Assembly (NCBI GenBank): GCA_026394555.1
Contig: JAPKXZ010000062.1
Location: forward strand, 1 to 48,088
Source of the DNA: Methanothrix sp.
Lineage (GTDB): Archaea > Halobacteriota > Methanosarcinia > Methanotrichales > Methanotrichaceae
Direction: 5' to 3'
DNA: 48,088 nt
Positions 26,906 through 35,175 of this stretch are shown piece after piece (the first letter of the stretch is position 1; each line of letters starts with the position of its first letter). Under the pieces are notes generated by a model. That model ran no database searches. It was not told the origin of the DNA and saw only the letters and a program-made list of their open reading frames with translations. The translations under genes were made by a program, and so were the position numbers.

Positions 26906-27280
26906 TCAAGTGATGGATTCTATTCCCAGGTAATCGTAGTATCCGCGCTTGAAGGATTCAAACTCTTTTATGGTCTCATAGGCTTTGTCGTACATGAAGG
27001 GCGTATCATCTTCGTAAAGGACCTTGCCCTTCAAGACTTGCATACGCAAAGGAAGAGGAAGCTGCTGGAAGATCTTGATATCATAGACATCATCAAAGAG
27101 ATCTGATAAGACTTTGAGGCGGAATTCGGAGGCATCAGAACCATCGTAGTATACGCTGATATCGATGTCCGAATCTTCTTTCATCCTGCCATCAGAAGCT
27201 GAGCCGTAGAGAGTGATAAATCTGACTTTGTCGCCGCCGAGCGATCTAATCTTCTGGACGGCTCGATCAATTTTCTGCAT
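26906..27280 (-). CDS. MNT-type nucleotidyltransferase (MntA-like), partner missing
   Basis: A 124-residue nucleotidyltransferase: FITLYGSASDGRMKEDSDID carries GS-x10-DID, followed by DDVYDIKIFQQLPLPLRMQV and KGKVLYEDDTPFMYDKAYET. The C-terminal extension FESFKRGYYDYLG is typical of MntA in MntA/HepT pairs. I take ATG 27280, with AGGAGA about 9 bases upstream, rather than the in-frame ATG at 27313. Downstream there is no HepT gene, only a GC-rich repeat and a methylase scrap. Confidence 0.85.
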   Translation of the reverse strand: MQKIDRAVQKIRSLGGDKVRFITLYGSASDGRMKEDSDIDISVYYDGSDASEFRLKVLSDLFDDVYDIKIFQQLPLPLRMQVLKGKVLYEDDTPFMYDKAYETIKEFESFKRGYYDYLGIESIT

Positions 27281-27423
27281 TACGATTGATTCTCCTGGGC
27301 TCTTTGGCGACATTTGGCTGGTTCTCGGCTCTCTGAGGGAAAAAGCTTTTCTGAAAGGTGCATTTGCGATAGCCTGGCAAAGTATTAATCTTTAGTGAGA
27401 TTCTCTCATGTTGGTGAGCCCAG

Positions 27424-29673
27424 TTGATTAGTCAGGCTGAGATCCATGAAATGGCCTTAAGTAAAAAGGTTGCGGATCGAGAAAATGCAGCCCGTGCCCT
27501 AGGTTCCTCTTTTTCCCTTCTGCCTGACAAGATGCAAGGCTGGCAAGATCTTCTCAGCCTCGCTCAAGACCGTGATAGTGGCGTGCGGTGGGGCGCAGCT
27601 TCTTCCTTGGATTCAGCTTTTGCTCTGTTGCCCGACAAGATCCAAGGCTGGCAGGATCTTCACCGGCTCACTCAAGACCAGGATAGCTACGTGCGGTCTG
27701 GAGCTGCCCATGCAATTGGATCCGTCTTTGTTCTTCTCTCTGACAAAACCCAGGGCTGGCAGGATCTTCACCGGCTCACTCAAGACCAAGACAGCTACGT
27801 GCGGTGGGTCGCAGCTTGTGCCTTGGATTCAGCTTTTGCTCTTTTGCCCGACAAAATCCAAGGCTGGCAGGATCTTCTCAGCCTCGCTCAAGATCGTGAT
27901 AGTGGCGTGCGGTTGGGTGCTGCCCGTGCCTTGGGTTCAGCTTTTGCCCTTTTGCCCGACAAAATCCAAGGCTGGCAGGATCTTCACCGGCTCACTCAAG
28001 ACCAGGATAGTGGTGTACGATGGGGCGTTGTTCGCGCTTTGGGTTCAGCTTTTGTTCTCTTGCCCGACAAAACCCAAGGCTGGCAGGATCTTCACCAACT
28101 CACTCAAGACCGGGATCGCAGCGTGCGGTTGGGCGCATCCCGGGCTATTGGATCATCCTTTGCCCTTCTGCCCGATAAAACCCAAGGCTGGCAAGATCTT
28201 CTCAGGCTCACTCAAGACTATGATGGCAATGTGCGGTCAAGTGCTGCCCATGCCTTGGGATCGGCCTTCGACCTTCTGCTCGACAAAACTCAAGGCTGGC
28301 AAGATCTTCTCAGGCTCACTCAAGACTATGATGGCAATGTGCGGTCAAGCGCTGCCCATGCATTGGGATCGGCCTTTGTCCTACTGCTCGACAAAACTCA
28401 AGGCTGGCAAGATCTTCTCAGGCTCACTCAAGACCGAGATATGGACGTGCGAATGTATGCATACCACTCGCTGGGAAGAGTCTCAGTCCACAAAGCCTTA
28501 GAAGCTGACGAGAAGGATACCATAAGATCGGAGCTGGAAGCTGCAGTCTGGTTCTTTGAGAAATCTTCCCGAGAGAAGTCTTATTACAATCCGGCCCGTT
28601 TTTGCCGTCCTTTCTATCGATCGTACCTAGCGCTGACTTTTCAGGGAGCATCGGACGCAGAGGTCCAAAAATACCTTGCTGAGGCTAAAGAAGCTATCGG
28701 CAGCTCAGAAAATAAAAAGGAGCTATTTGGCGCTGTGGAAAATTTGGCCAAAGCTCTGGAAGAGACCCAAAAAATCAAGGAAAAATCCAAAGAGCATATT
28801 CAAAGCGATCTTCAAGCTTACCGATGGTATTGCGATCGGGCTGCCGAGCATTTGGCCGCCGCAGAAGATTCCGCTCCGGGTGCGGTCAGTCTGCTTAGAA
28901 AATGCAATCCAATTATTGAAGAGAGGATAGAGGCCACCATCGCCGGGATCCAGAAAACTGCCCGGGAAATCTGCAAGGTGACCCGCGGATCGGGCACGAA
29001 ATATGAAGCGCCTGGCGCCCAGATAAACCGAGAGGCAAAGAGCCTCTCTTCAGAAGATCCAATAAAAGCATTCAAGAGCAGCATCAGGATAGCCTCGATT
29101 CTCAGGGAGTTCTGCGGACTATTGCCGAGGGACAAAAGAGGCCATGCCTGCGAGATCGTGGATGAGATTGAATCGGAGCAGGAGCTTTCCGGCAAGCTCT
29201 CCAAGATCGAGCAGGCATTGACTTATCTTCAGCCAAATATCTGTCTGGAGGCTTATGAATCAGCCACGATGGACAAGCTGGATCAGATGGATAAAAAACT
29301 AAATACGATAATATTTGATCTCTCAAAGATAAGAATTGGATCTGGAAATATATTCGCCAATCTATGTGCGGTAAAGACTAAGCTGGATGAAATAGCTGAG
29401 ATGGAAAAGAAATCCATTTCGGATCGCAAAAGCGTTTCAAAGAATTCAGCTCATCCAAATGAAGATCAAATAAAACTCGGCAAGCTTGTTGAGACTAAAT
29501 TCCTGGAACTTGAAGAAATCCTTAAAATAAAATCAACTAAAGGGGATAGCCAAGCCATCTTGAAAGAGATGGAGGGCCTGAAACCGTTAGCAGGGTTTGA
29601 ATGGCTGGGCAGAATTGCTGACGTAATAGCAGTTTTCGATGCGTCGATTAAGGTCTTTGCGTTCCTCATGTAG
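27424..29673 (+). CDS. large HEAT-like repeat protein
   Basis: The 749-residue product starts at TTG 27424 with GGTGAG six bases upstream. Residues 39-326 are eight 36-residue units of the form GWQDL-L/H-R-L-TQD-x-D-x-x-VR-x-x-A-x-x-ALGSAFxLLPDKTQ; a partial unit precedes and a diverged ninth follows. The units are HEAT-like helical pairs that should stack into a solenoid for protein or nucleic-acid binding. The C-terminal half (about 380-749) is helical with YNPARFCRPFYRSYLALTF and a coiled-coil-like MDKLDQMDKKLNTI, a pattern I associate with methanogen-specific HEAT proteins. No enzymatic motif is seen. It stands alone after the toxin-antitoxin region. Confidence 0.85.
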   Translation: MISQAEIHEMALSKKVADRENAARALGSSFSLLPDKMQGWQDLLSLAQDRDSGVRWGAASSLDSAFALLPDKIQGWQDLHRLTQDQDSYVRSGAAHAIGSVFVLLSDKTQGWQDLHRLTQDQDSYVRWVAACALDSAFALLPDKIQGWQDLLSLAQDRDSGVRLGAARALGSAFALLPDKIQGWQDLHRLTQDQDSGVRWGVVRALGSAFVLLPDKTQGWQDLHQLTQDRDRSVRLGASRAIGSSFALLPDKTQGWQDLLRLTQDYDGNVRSSAAHALGSAFDLLLDKTQGWQDLLRLTQDYDGNVRSSAAHALGSAFVLLLDKTQGWQDLLRLTQDRDMDVRMYAYHSLGRVSVHKALEADEKDTIRSELEAAVWFFEKSSREKSYYNPARFCRPFYRSYLALTFQGASDAEVQKYLAEAKEAIGSSENKKELFGAVENLAKALEETQKIKEKSKEHIQSDLQAYRWYCDRAAEHLAAAEDSAPGAVSLLRKCNPIIEERIEATIAGIQKTAREICKVTRGSGTKYEAPGAQINREAKSLSSEDPIKAFKSSIRIASILREFCGLLPRDKRGHACEIVDEIESEQELSGKLSKIEQALTYLQPNICLEAYESATMDKLDQMDKKLNTIIFDLSKIRIGSGNIFANLCAVKTKLDEIAEMEKKSISDRKSVSKNSAHPNEDQIKLGKLVETKFLELEEILKIKSTKGDSQAILKEMEGLKPLAGFEWLGRIADVIAVFDASIKVFAFLM
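27538..28401 (+). repeat. tandem 108-base repeat array inside the HEAT gene
   Basis: Eight in-frame units of 108 bases encode the 36-residue HEAT-like repeats. Units 7 (28186-28293) and 8 (28294-28401) differ at five bases by my count and are a recent duplication. Confidence 0.9.
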
Positions 29674-29684
29674 CTAAAGAGCCA

Positions 29685-30311
29685 CTACCACACCTTCAGA
29701 TCGATCCCCTCGATCCTCACCCTGCTCCCTTCCGAGTGCACCACCACTCCCGAGTGCACCTTTTGCATCATGCAGTGCTCGGGCAAAAATCGCACCGTCT
29801 CGCCTACCTCCGGCCTCCTGCCCCGGCTTACCACGCCCTCGAAGGCGGCCACCATGCAGATGCCGATATCCTCAGGCGCGGGCAGTCCCTGTAGCAGGTG
29901 TACTGGCCCCACCAAATGCACCGTAACGATTCCCCGATCGTTCTTGAGCACTTTGGCAAAATGAGTGATGGGACATCCCAAAGGCCGGTAGCGGAAGATG
30001 TCGCCTTCCTTCAGCCGTGCCTCGGGATTGAAGGGATGCAGATCCTCCCGGCAGGAGGGCTCGCCCGCCAGCGGCGCCAGGGCAAAGTCGGCCTGAAGGC
30101 CGTCTATAACCCCGATAATATCCTCTGTCTTCTCCGAGCAGGCCAGCAGTGCAACGATCTGCTCCGCCCGGCCCTGAAACCTCTCCTGCTTGAGAATGGT
30201 GCACCGATCCAGCCCGGCCACGTCCACCAGCTTGGCTGCGAACTCCCGGCAACTGGAAAGGCCGCACTCTCCGCAATTGTAGCCCGGCAAGAGCTTCTCG
30301 ATCTGCAACAT
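29685..30311 (-). CDS. 4Fe-4S cluster protein with RnfB-like cysteine motif
   Basis: The 208-residue product begins LPGYNCGECGLSSCREFAAK with a later Cys in LDRCTIL, the C-x2-C-x4-C-x15-C pattern of the 4Fe-4S domain in PF04060 (RnfB, corrinoid Fe-S protein, acetyl-CoA synthase subunits). The rest, FRYRPLGCPITHFAKVLKND and GPVHLLQGLPAPEDIGICMV, is a beta-rich domain I cannot name. AGGAGA lies six bases before the ATG. It is the last gene of a minus-strand group (cysteate synthase, ABC ATPase, GTPase), separated by 157 bases that contain a CACAAAG inverted repeat. It probably passes electrons or helps assemble a metal centre; this is inference. Confidence 0.72.
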   Translation of the reverse strand: MLQIEKLLPGYNCGECGLSSCREFAAKLVDVAGLDRCTILKQERFQGRAEQIVALLACSEKTEDIIGVIDGLQADFALAPLAGEPSCREDLHPFNPEARLKEGDIFRYRPLGCPITHFAKVLKNDRGIVTVHLVGPVHLLQGLPAPEDIGICMVAAFEGVVSRGRRPEVGETVRFLPEHCMMQKVHSGVVVHSEGSRVRIEGIDLKVW

Positions 30312-30334
30312 TTTTTTCTCCTGTTATGGTAGTT

Positions 30335-30442
30335 TCTTTGTGCGTCCTTTGTGGCTTTGTGCCTTTGTGGTTAGTCTTTTTTTGGGTAGGATTGAAGGAT
30401 TAGAGCTTACTAACTACTCTCACCACAAAGACACAAAGGCTA
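30335..30442. repeat. inverted pair of CACAAAG repeats
   Basis: CTTTGTGGCTTTGTGCCTTTGTGGT (30345-30370 region) is the inverse of CACCACAAAGACACAAAGGC at 30421-30440. The two arms could form a hairpin with a loop of about 50 bases. It lies between the Fe-S and GTPase genes and so might split their operon. Confidence 0.75.
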
Positions 30443-30468
30443 CTAAGCCTATTTTTTCGACTTCATAC

Positions 30469-31167
30469 TCACTCGCCGGTGTACTCCATGAAGCCGTCCA
30501 GATGCCTCAGCACGCCCCGGTGGTGTTCCTTGGAGATGCGCAGCTCGCCGGTACAAAGGGTGCAGATGGCCAGAGGCGGATTGTGCCGCAAGACCATCTC
30601 CCCGGAGATGTCCGGCCAGCTTGCCATCAACTGCGCCAGTTCCGCCGAGCCCTTGCCGGAGAGCCCGTTGGCCTCAATGATCCGGCAGCCGGGATTGGCT
30701 TCCAAAATGCGCTCCCGAAAGACCTCTCTCTCCGCCTGAGAGACGAGATCGCCTTTGGTCATGACTGCCGCGTCGGCAGTGGTGAGCAGCGGCCCTACTT
30801 TTAAGGGGCTGTTGGGGCCGGTCGTGACATCGATCACGCAAATAGCCAGAGCCTTGTCCGGGTAAGGAGCACAGCGCAGGCACAGCCCGGCCGTCTCATT
30901 GAGCAGCATGTCCGCCTGCTGGGCCTCGGCCCATTGCAGCATCTCGTCGAAGTTGTAGATAGCGTAGTGATCCGGGCACATATCCTTGGCCAGTCCCACG
31001 GCCACGGGCACCTGCAAGCGCCTGAAGCGGGCGTCGTCCTCGGTCCACATGCAGTCGATCTTGACCAGCGCCGGGCTGCGCCCCGAACGCAGCAAGTCCT
31101 TCACCGCATGCATGAGCACGGAGGTCTTGCCGGAACCCGGCGTGCCGGCCACCACCACCATCTTCAA
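30469..31167 (-). CDS. HypB/CobW-type P-loop GTPase
   Basis: The 232-residue SIMIBI-class GTPase has the P-loop [13 protein letters not shown] at residues 6-18, [18 protein letters not shown] as the switch region, [27 protein letters not shown] as the guanine-specificity TKxD, and a late [17 protein letters not shown]. The CxxC pairs could bind nickel, iron or a cluster, as in HypB-like metallochaperones. The start is TTG 31167 with GAGGT at good spacing (ATG 31161 also possible). It overlaps the ABC ATPase gene by four bases. It is likely a metal- or cluster-insertion factor acting with its operon partners. Confidence 0.78.
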   Translation of the reverse strand: MKMVVVAGTPGSGKTSVLMHAVKDLLRSGRSPALVKIDCMWTEDDARFRRLQVPVAVGLAKDMCPDHYAIYNFDEMLQWAEAQQADMLLNETAGLCLRCAPYPDKALAICVIDVTTGPNSPLKVGPLLTTADAAVMTKGDLVSQAEREVFRERILEANPGCRIIEANGLSGKGSAELAQLMASWPDISGEMVLRHNPPLAICTLCTGELRISKEHHRGVLRHLDGFMEYTGE

Positions 31168-31934
31168 GCTACTACCTCGCCCTGGCGAATAGTCTCCCGC
31201 AGAGAGGTGAGCCAGCCGTCCATCCGCTCCACATCCTTGAAGACCCTCTGCTCATCCTCGTTGGTGCTGATGACCTTGGTCATGCCTCCGTTCTTCATCA
31301 CTATGCGCCGAGAGGCCATGAGAGCCAGCATGGGGTCATGAGTTACTACTACAACGATCTTCCCTTCCCCGGCCAAAAGCCGCAGCGCCTCCTGCTTCTT
31401 TATGCCTGCATTCTCAATCTCATCGATGAGCACTATGGGCGAGTCGCTGATGACGGCAATGTCCGCAACCATGAGGGCTCTCGACTGGCCGCCGCTCAAA
31501 ATAGTGAGCTGGAAGGCGGGATTGACCGGCTCTCCAGTTAAAGTGTTGGCCAGAGCTATGACCTTGTCTGCCAGCCCAGGGTCCTTGCCTCGCGATTTAG
31601 CATGCATTTTCAAAAACTCTTCCACAGACATGTCCGCCAGAAAGTGCATATTTTGGGAGAGCTGGGCCACCAGCTTCTTCCGAGGATTGCTGCGCATCTC
31701 CCCTGCCGGCTCAAGGCCGTTTATGAGAATCCTTCTGCCCGAGGGCGTGTCGCCTAAGGCAAACTGCTCAATGTCGGCAATAAGAGTGCTCTTGCCCGAA
31801 CCCGTGGGCCCTACTATTCCTATTATCTCTCCCCGAGCGATCTCGATCTCGGATACGGCATCAGAATGGCCGTCCTTGTCCACGCCGCCCTGAATGGTTA
31901 AGGTTAGGGGCATGATTTCAATTGCCTGACTCAT
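31164..31934 (-). CDS. stand-alone ABC-type ATPase
   Basis: The 256-residue ATPase has Walker [19 protein letters not shown]-loop region [20 protein letters not shown], signature [14 protein letters not shown], Walker [15 protein letters not shown] and the switch His in [17 protein letters not shown]. No membrane permease gene is nearby, so it is probably not a transporter but a soluble ATPase that drives assembly or activation of an enzyme, like the AtwA-type factors of methanogens (comparison by analogy only). It overlaps both neighbours by four bases, showing tight translational coupling with cysteate synthase and the GTPase. Confidence 0.78.
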   Translation of the reverse strand: MSQAIEIMPLTLTIQGGVDKDGHSDAVSEIEIARGEIIGIVGPTGSGKSTLIADIEQFALGDTPSGRRILINGLEPAGEMRSNPRKKLVAQLSQNMHFLADMSVEEFLKMHAKSRGKDPGLADKVIALANTLTGEPVNPAFQLTILSGGQSRALMVADIAVISDSPIVLIDEIENAGIKKQEALRLLAGEGKIVVVVTHDPMLALMASRRIVMKNGGMTKVISTNEDEQRVFKDVERMDGWLTSLRETIRQGEVVA

Positions 31935-33157
31935 CTCTTGCCCTCCAGAAATTGCACTGCAGGCTCCCAGTGGGAGACTGTGATTTGCGGCATAAGCCTG
32001 TGCAGGGTATGCTCCTCTTTGATCCTGGCCAGGCCGCCGCCTGTGATGTTAAGAAGTATGATATCTTTGGCCTCTATGCTGCCCGATCTTGCCGCTTGCT
32101 CCAGCGCCGCCACGGCTATGGCCGGGGCATTGAGAATGTCGATCTCCTCAGACTGCTCAAAGAGCTTCTTGGCCGCTGCTGCTTGCTGGTCGGTTATGCC
32201 GTAGACCTCGCCACGGGTTTCCTGCAGTGCGTCTTTGACACCGCCGGGAATGGCGTAGGGCGGCTTTCGGTTGAAGAGAACGTCATCGAACATATCGCTA
32301 CATGGAGACTCGGCCTCTAATCCCTTCCAGGCACAGTAAATGGGTGCATTGGGAAGATTCTGGGCCAAATGCAATCTAGGAAGCAAGGAGCCGAAGCGGC
32401 CGTCTGCCCTGAGACGAAGAGCGGCCTCCCAGGCAGATATGCCGCCCGTGCCGCTTCCCACCGCCTGGAAGTAGTGCTCAGGCATGCGTGCCAGGTTCAG
32501 GGCAGCGTCGAGCATCACGCAGCCCATGCCGTCCCGGCGGGCGATGTTTCTCGCTCCTCCCTCTGCTGCAAAGCCGGGTAGGGATTGCACTTTTTCCGCG
32601 ATTTGAATGGCATCGTAGTAGTCGCCCTGCACCGCCATCAGTGTCACTTGCTCCACACCTTTAGCAATGCTAGTTGTCCACATTCTGTCCAGGGCTTTTT
32701 CCGGCACGAAAAGAAGCAGAGGCTGGCCGGTTAGAGAGGAGACGTGGGCAAAGGCGCGGGCGGTGTTGCCGGCGGAAGCCACTACCAGTGTGGGGTTGTC
32801 GCCCCGCTCCAAGAGTCTCTGCATGGTAGGCGCAGCCTCCAGATCCTTGAAGCTGCAGGTGGGATTCTTGGCCCCGCGCTCCGGCCAGTAGCCGTTGAAG
32901 CTGATGTAAAGGTTTTCCAGGCCCAGCTCCTTTGCCAGTCCGCGGCTCTTGTAGGTCAGAGGCGCGCCTTCTGCCTTCGCGATTATCCCCTGCACAGGAA
33001 GCCAGTCCAGGAAGCGCCAGATGCCGGGCAGGCTCTTTGGCTCTATCTGCCTGGCCTGGTAATCGGTGCGCAGAAGCGAATTGTCATGAGGGCAGGCCAA
33101 AGAGTAAGCGGGCTGCACTGATCTGTCGCTCACACATCGAAGCCGATATTCGCCCAT
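31931..33157 (-). CDS. cysteate synthase (threonine synthase-like PLP enzyme)
   Basis: The 408-residue fold-type II PLP enzyme has the N-terminal [13 protein letters not shown], then [20 protein letters not shown] with the PLP lysine in CSFKDLEA, then [20 protein letters not shown] as the cofactor-phosphate region, and [12 protein letters not shown]. This pattern fits archaeal cysteate synthase, which makes L-cysteate from O-phosphoserine and sulfite on the way to coenzyme M in Methanosarcinales and Methanomicrobiales. A true threonine synthase is the main alternative. It is the first gene of the operon; a TATA-like TTATATTC and a palindrome lie just upstream of its ATG. Confidence 0.75.
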   Translation of the reverse strand: MGEYRLRCVSDRSVQPAYSLACPHDNSLLRTDYQARQIEPKSLPGIWRFLDWLPVQGIIAKAEGAPLTYKSRGLAKELGLENLYISFNGYWPERGAKNPTCSFKDLEAAPTMQRLLERGDNPTLVVASAGNTARAFAHVSSLTGQPLLLFVPEKALDRMWTTSIAKGVEQVTLMAVQGDYYDAIQIAEKVQSLPGFAAEGGARNIARRDGMGCVMLDAALNLARMPEHYFQAVGSGTGGISAWEAALRLRADGRFGSLLPRLHLAQNLPNAPIYCAWKGLEAESPCSDMFDDVLFNRKPPYAIPGGVKDALQETRGEVYGITDQQAAAAKKLFEQSEEIDILNAPAIAVAALEQAARSGSIEAKDIILLNITGGGLARIKEEHTLHRLMPQITVSHWEPAVQFLEGKR

Positions 33158-33200
33158 AGAGGCAACTTCTCTAAATGGAGAATATAATGTTTTCTATTTG

Positions 33201-33217
33201 AGGACAAATTTTGTCCT
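33201..33217. promoter_or_regulatory. palindromic operator between divergent genes
   Basis: AGGACAAATTTTGTCCT has perfect eight-base arms around a central T. It sits immediately upstream of the TATA-like element of the cysteate synthase gene and about 140 bases before the XRE regulator start. A second, weaker GTGA-N9-TCAC lies at 33222-33238. It is a likely binding site for the neighbouring regulator. Confidence 0.65.
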
Positions 33218-33356
33218 AATTGTGAAAATAGTTATCACGAAAAATACCATTGGCCTAAAGGATGACCATACTGGATATTTATGTTTTGCCGGAGGGAAGC
33301 TCTTTCCATCCTTTCAACCCAAAAGTAGAAATATTTGATATTCATTGTCCAATAGT

Positions 33357-33872
33357 ATGCCTAATGTGGAGAGGGTGATGAGGGCCGCCTTCCAATCGGA
33401 CGAGAGACTGCGGGAAACCTTAAAAGAGGTCTTCAGGGAGCTGGGGCTTTCCGCGCGAGAGTTTTCCAAGGTCTCGGCAATTCCGCAAAGCACTCTCTAC
33501 AAGATTCTCTCCGGTCACAGAGATCCGAATATCACCACCTTGCGCCAGATTGTAAAGACCATCCGCCAATTAGAGGGCTCAGAAGGAAATTTCATCGCCA
33601 TCATCGCCGCCCGGCCTGTTCTGGACAAGATAAGCGAGAAGAAGATGAAGATTGGAGAGCGGATGCTAACCTTGCGTGAGTATTCGGCCACCACCATCGA
33701 GGAGGCCATCATTGCTGCCGTAAGAGCAGAGCGAGACGGAGCCTCGGCTCTGGTTTGCGCCCCCATCGTCAGTCCTACCGTGGAGAAGCTGCTCTCCATT
33801 CCCGTGGCTACCATAATTCCCAGAGACAGCGTCATCCGGGCCATTGAGGTTGCGGCCAGAAAGATTGAATAG
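33357..33872 (+). CDS. XRE-type transcriptional regulator
   Basis: The 171-residue protein has an N-terminal helix-turn-helix: KEVFRELGLSAREFSKVSAI and PQSTLYKILSGHRDPNITTL, followed by a C-terminal domain (ATTIEEAIIAAVRAERDGAS, ALVCAPIVSPTVEKLLSIPV) that looks like a ligand-binding domain. ATG 33357 lies about 25 bases after a TATA-like AAATATTT, so the mRNA may be leaderless; TTG 33345 is in frame. It is divergent from the cysteate synthase operon with a palindrome between them, so it probably regulates that operon and itself. It is followed 8 bases later by a secreted-protein gene. Confidence 0.8.
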   Translation: MPNVERVMRAAFQSDERLRETLKEVFRELGLSAREFSKVSAIPQSTLYKILSGHRDPNITTLRQIVKTIRQLEGSEGNFIAIIAARPVLDKISEKKMKIGERMLTLREYSATTIEEAIIAAVRAERDGASALVCAPIVSPTVEKLLSIPVATIIPRDSVIRAIEVAARKIE

Positions 33873-33880
33873 GGATTATT

Positions 33881-34489
33881 ATGAGCGTCAAATCCGTAGC
33901 TATCATGATACTAAAGGTATCATTCATAATAAGTATTTTCTTAGCGGTCGCAATCAGCCAGAGCACTCCCCCCAGCTTTCAAAGCGTGAGTGGTGAATTT
34001 GCAGAGAAATGGATAAAGGATTTCAAGAAAGAGAATGAAAGGGCCGTTCCAAAGATAGAAAGCAATAAGAGCGAAGATAACGGCAGCGACTTATGGAACT
34101 GGGGCCGCGCTCCTCTAGGCAGCAAGATAGTCGATGGCAATCTGGTAACCGATCCCTATTATCTCCGGCCGCTCTTGAATCTGTCCAGTAACTGGCTGGG
34201 CGAGACCTACACAGATCCAAAGACCGGTTTTCCCATGGAGACCTACTCCGATCCTTTGACCGGGAAAAAAATCTACCGTTTCCTCAATCCCACTACGTCA
34301 AAGCCCTTCTTTACATATTCTACCTATCCGGATGCCAAGACCGGCAATCTCGTCTACGCCTACATAGATCCCATGACGGGCAAGGAGGTCTATGCCAGCA
34401 CGGCCCCCATTGATCTCATCAATCTCCTGGCGGGCAGAATGACTAACCAAGCGGTCTACAACCAGAATGAGCCGTGGACCAGGCTGTAA
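33881..34489 (+). CDS. secreted protein, paralogue 1 of an unrecognised family
   Basis: A 202-residue protein with an N-terminal export signal (IMILKVSFIISIFLAVAISQ). It shares FQSVSGEF, then DLWNWGRAPLGSKIVDGNLV and NWLGETYTDPKTG with the next two proteins. Short YxDPxTG repeats follow (YSDPLTGKKIY, YIDPMTGKEVY), which may form hairpins or bind calcium. It is the longest of the three paralogues and starts 8 bases after the XRE regulator, so the two may be co-transcribed. It is probably a cell-surface or sheath-associated protein; no function is known to me. Confidence 0.72.
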   Translation: MSVKSVAIMILKVSFIISIFLAVAISQSTPPSFQSVSGEFAEKWIKDFKKENERAVPKIESNKSEDNGSDLWNWGRAPLGSKIVDGNLVTDPYYLRPLLNLSSNWLGETYTDPKTGFPMETYSDPLTGKKIYRFLNPTTSKPFFTYSTYPDAKTGNLVYAYIDPMTGKEVYASTAPIDLINLLAGRMTNQAVYNQNEPWTRL

Positions 34490-34506
34490 GAAGTAAATAG
34501 ATCATA

Positions 34507-34525
34507 ACACGCGAAAGCCTTTTAT
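34507..34525 (+). promoter_or_regulatory. BRE/TATA promoter of secreted paralogue 2
   Basis: ACACGCGAAAGCCTTTTAT contains a BRE-like CGAAA followed by a TATA-like CTTTTAT, 35 bases before the ATG. The identical 19 bases stand 35 bases before the next paralogue (35123-35141). Confidence 0.75.
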
Positions 34526-34559
34526 TTCTCTGCGCCCTTCTTTTGCTCGTGGGGTCAGT

Positions 34560-35102
34560 ATGAAGACTGCTTTGGCAGTAGTAGTGCTAGTAGTATACCT
34601 ATTAGCATCGGGCTGCTATGCCCAAGATACGAGCCGTTTTCAGAGCGTGGGCGGAGATTTCGGCAAAAAGATGATCAGCACCATAGAAGCCAACGATACA
34701 AAACCGGCTGCTGCAAGCGGTAAGAATGGCAGCCTGTGGAGCTGGGGAAGTTCGCCCAAGGGAACCCTGGTTGTTGATGGTAACCTTATCGGCGATCCTA
34801 AATATTCAGTGAAAACGCTCAACGTTGTCAAGAATTGGCTGGGAGATTCTTTCGTTGATCCCTATGGTACGGCAGCTCCTGCCTATTCCTACACAGATCC
34901 TCAAACTGGTGAGCCGGTTAAAACCTATGTGGACCCGATTACAGGCCAGTCTTACTACACATACACGGATTCCAAGTCGGGAAGGATGATTTACGTCTAC
35001 TTTAATCCTGAAACAGGAGTGCCGATCTATACCAGCTTTGGGCCAGTTTCCGGCCAATACGTGGAGCAAAAGAAATTTTCTCTGCCGCCGATCTTCAATT
35101 AG
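34560..35102 (+). CDS. secreted protein, paralogue 2 of an unrecognised family
   Basis: A 180-residue protein with signal peptide TALAVVVLVVYLLASGCYAQ. The mature part has RFQSVGGDFGKKMI, SLWSWGSSPKGTLVVDGNLI and NWLGDSFVDP, then repeats YTDPQTGEPVKTY, YVDPITGQSYYTY and YFNPETGVPIYTS. GGGGTCAGT directly precedes the ATG, as for the next paralogue. It has its own conserved promoter, so it is expressed separately from the upstream gene. Confidence 0.75.
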   Translation: MKTALAVVVLVVYLLASGCYAQDTSRFQSVGGDFGKKMISTIEANDTKPAAASGKNGSLWSWGSSPKGTLVVDGNLIGDPKYSVKTLNVVKNWLGDSFVDPYGTAAPAYSYTDPQTGEPVKTYVDPITGQSYYTYTDSKSGRMIYVYFNPETGVPIYTSFGPVSGQYVEQKKFSLPPIFN

Positions 35103-35122
35103 ATGAGATGAAAATGACTCGG

Positions 35123-35141
35123 ACACGCGAAAGCCTTTTAT
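35123..35141 (+). promoter_or_regulatory. BRE/TATA promoter of secreted paralogue 3
   Basis: The same ACACGCGAAAGCCTTTTAT as at 34507, again 35 bases from its ATG. The bases between the promoter and GGGGTCAGT-ATG differ, so only promoter and start region are conserved. Confidence 0.75.
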
Positions 35142-35175
35142 CGCTTTGCATTGATGTTAACTTGGTGGGGTCAGT

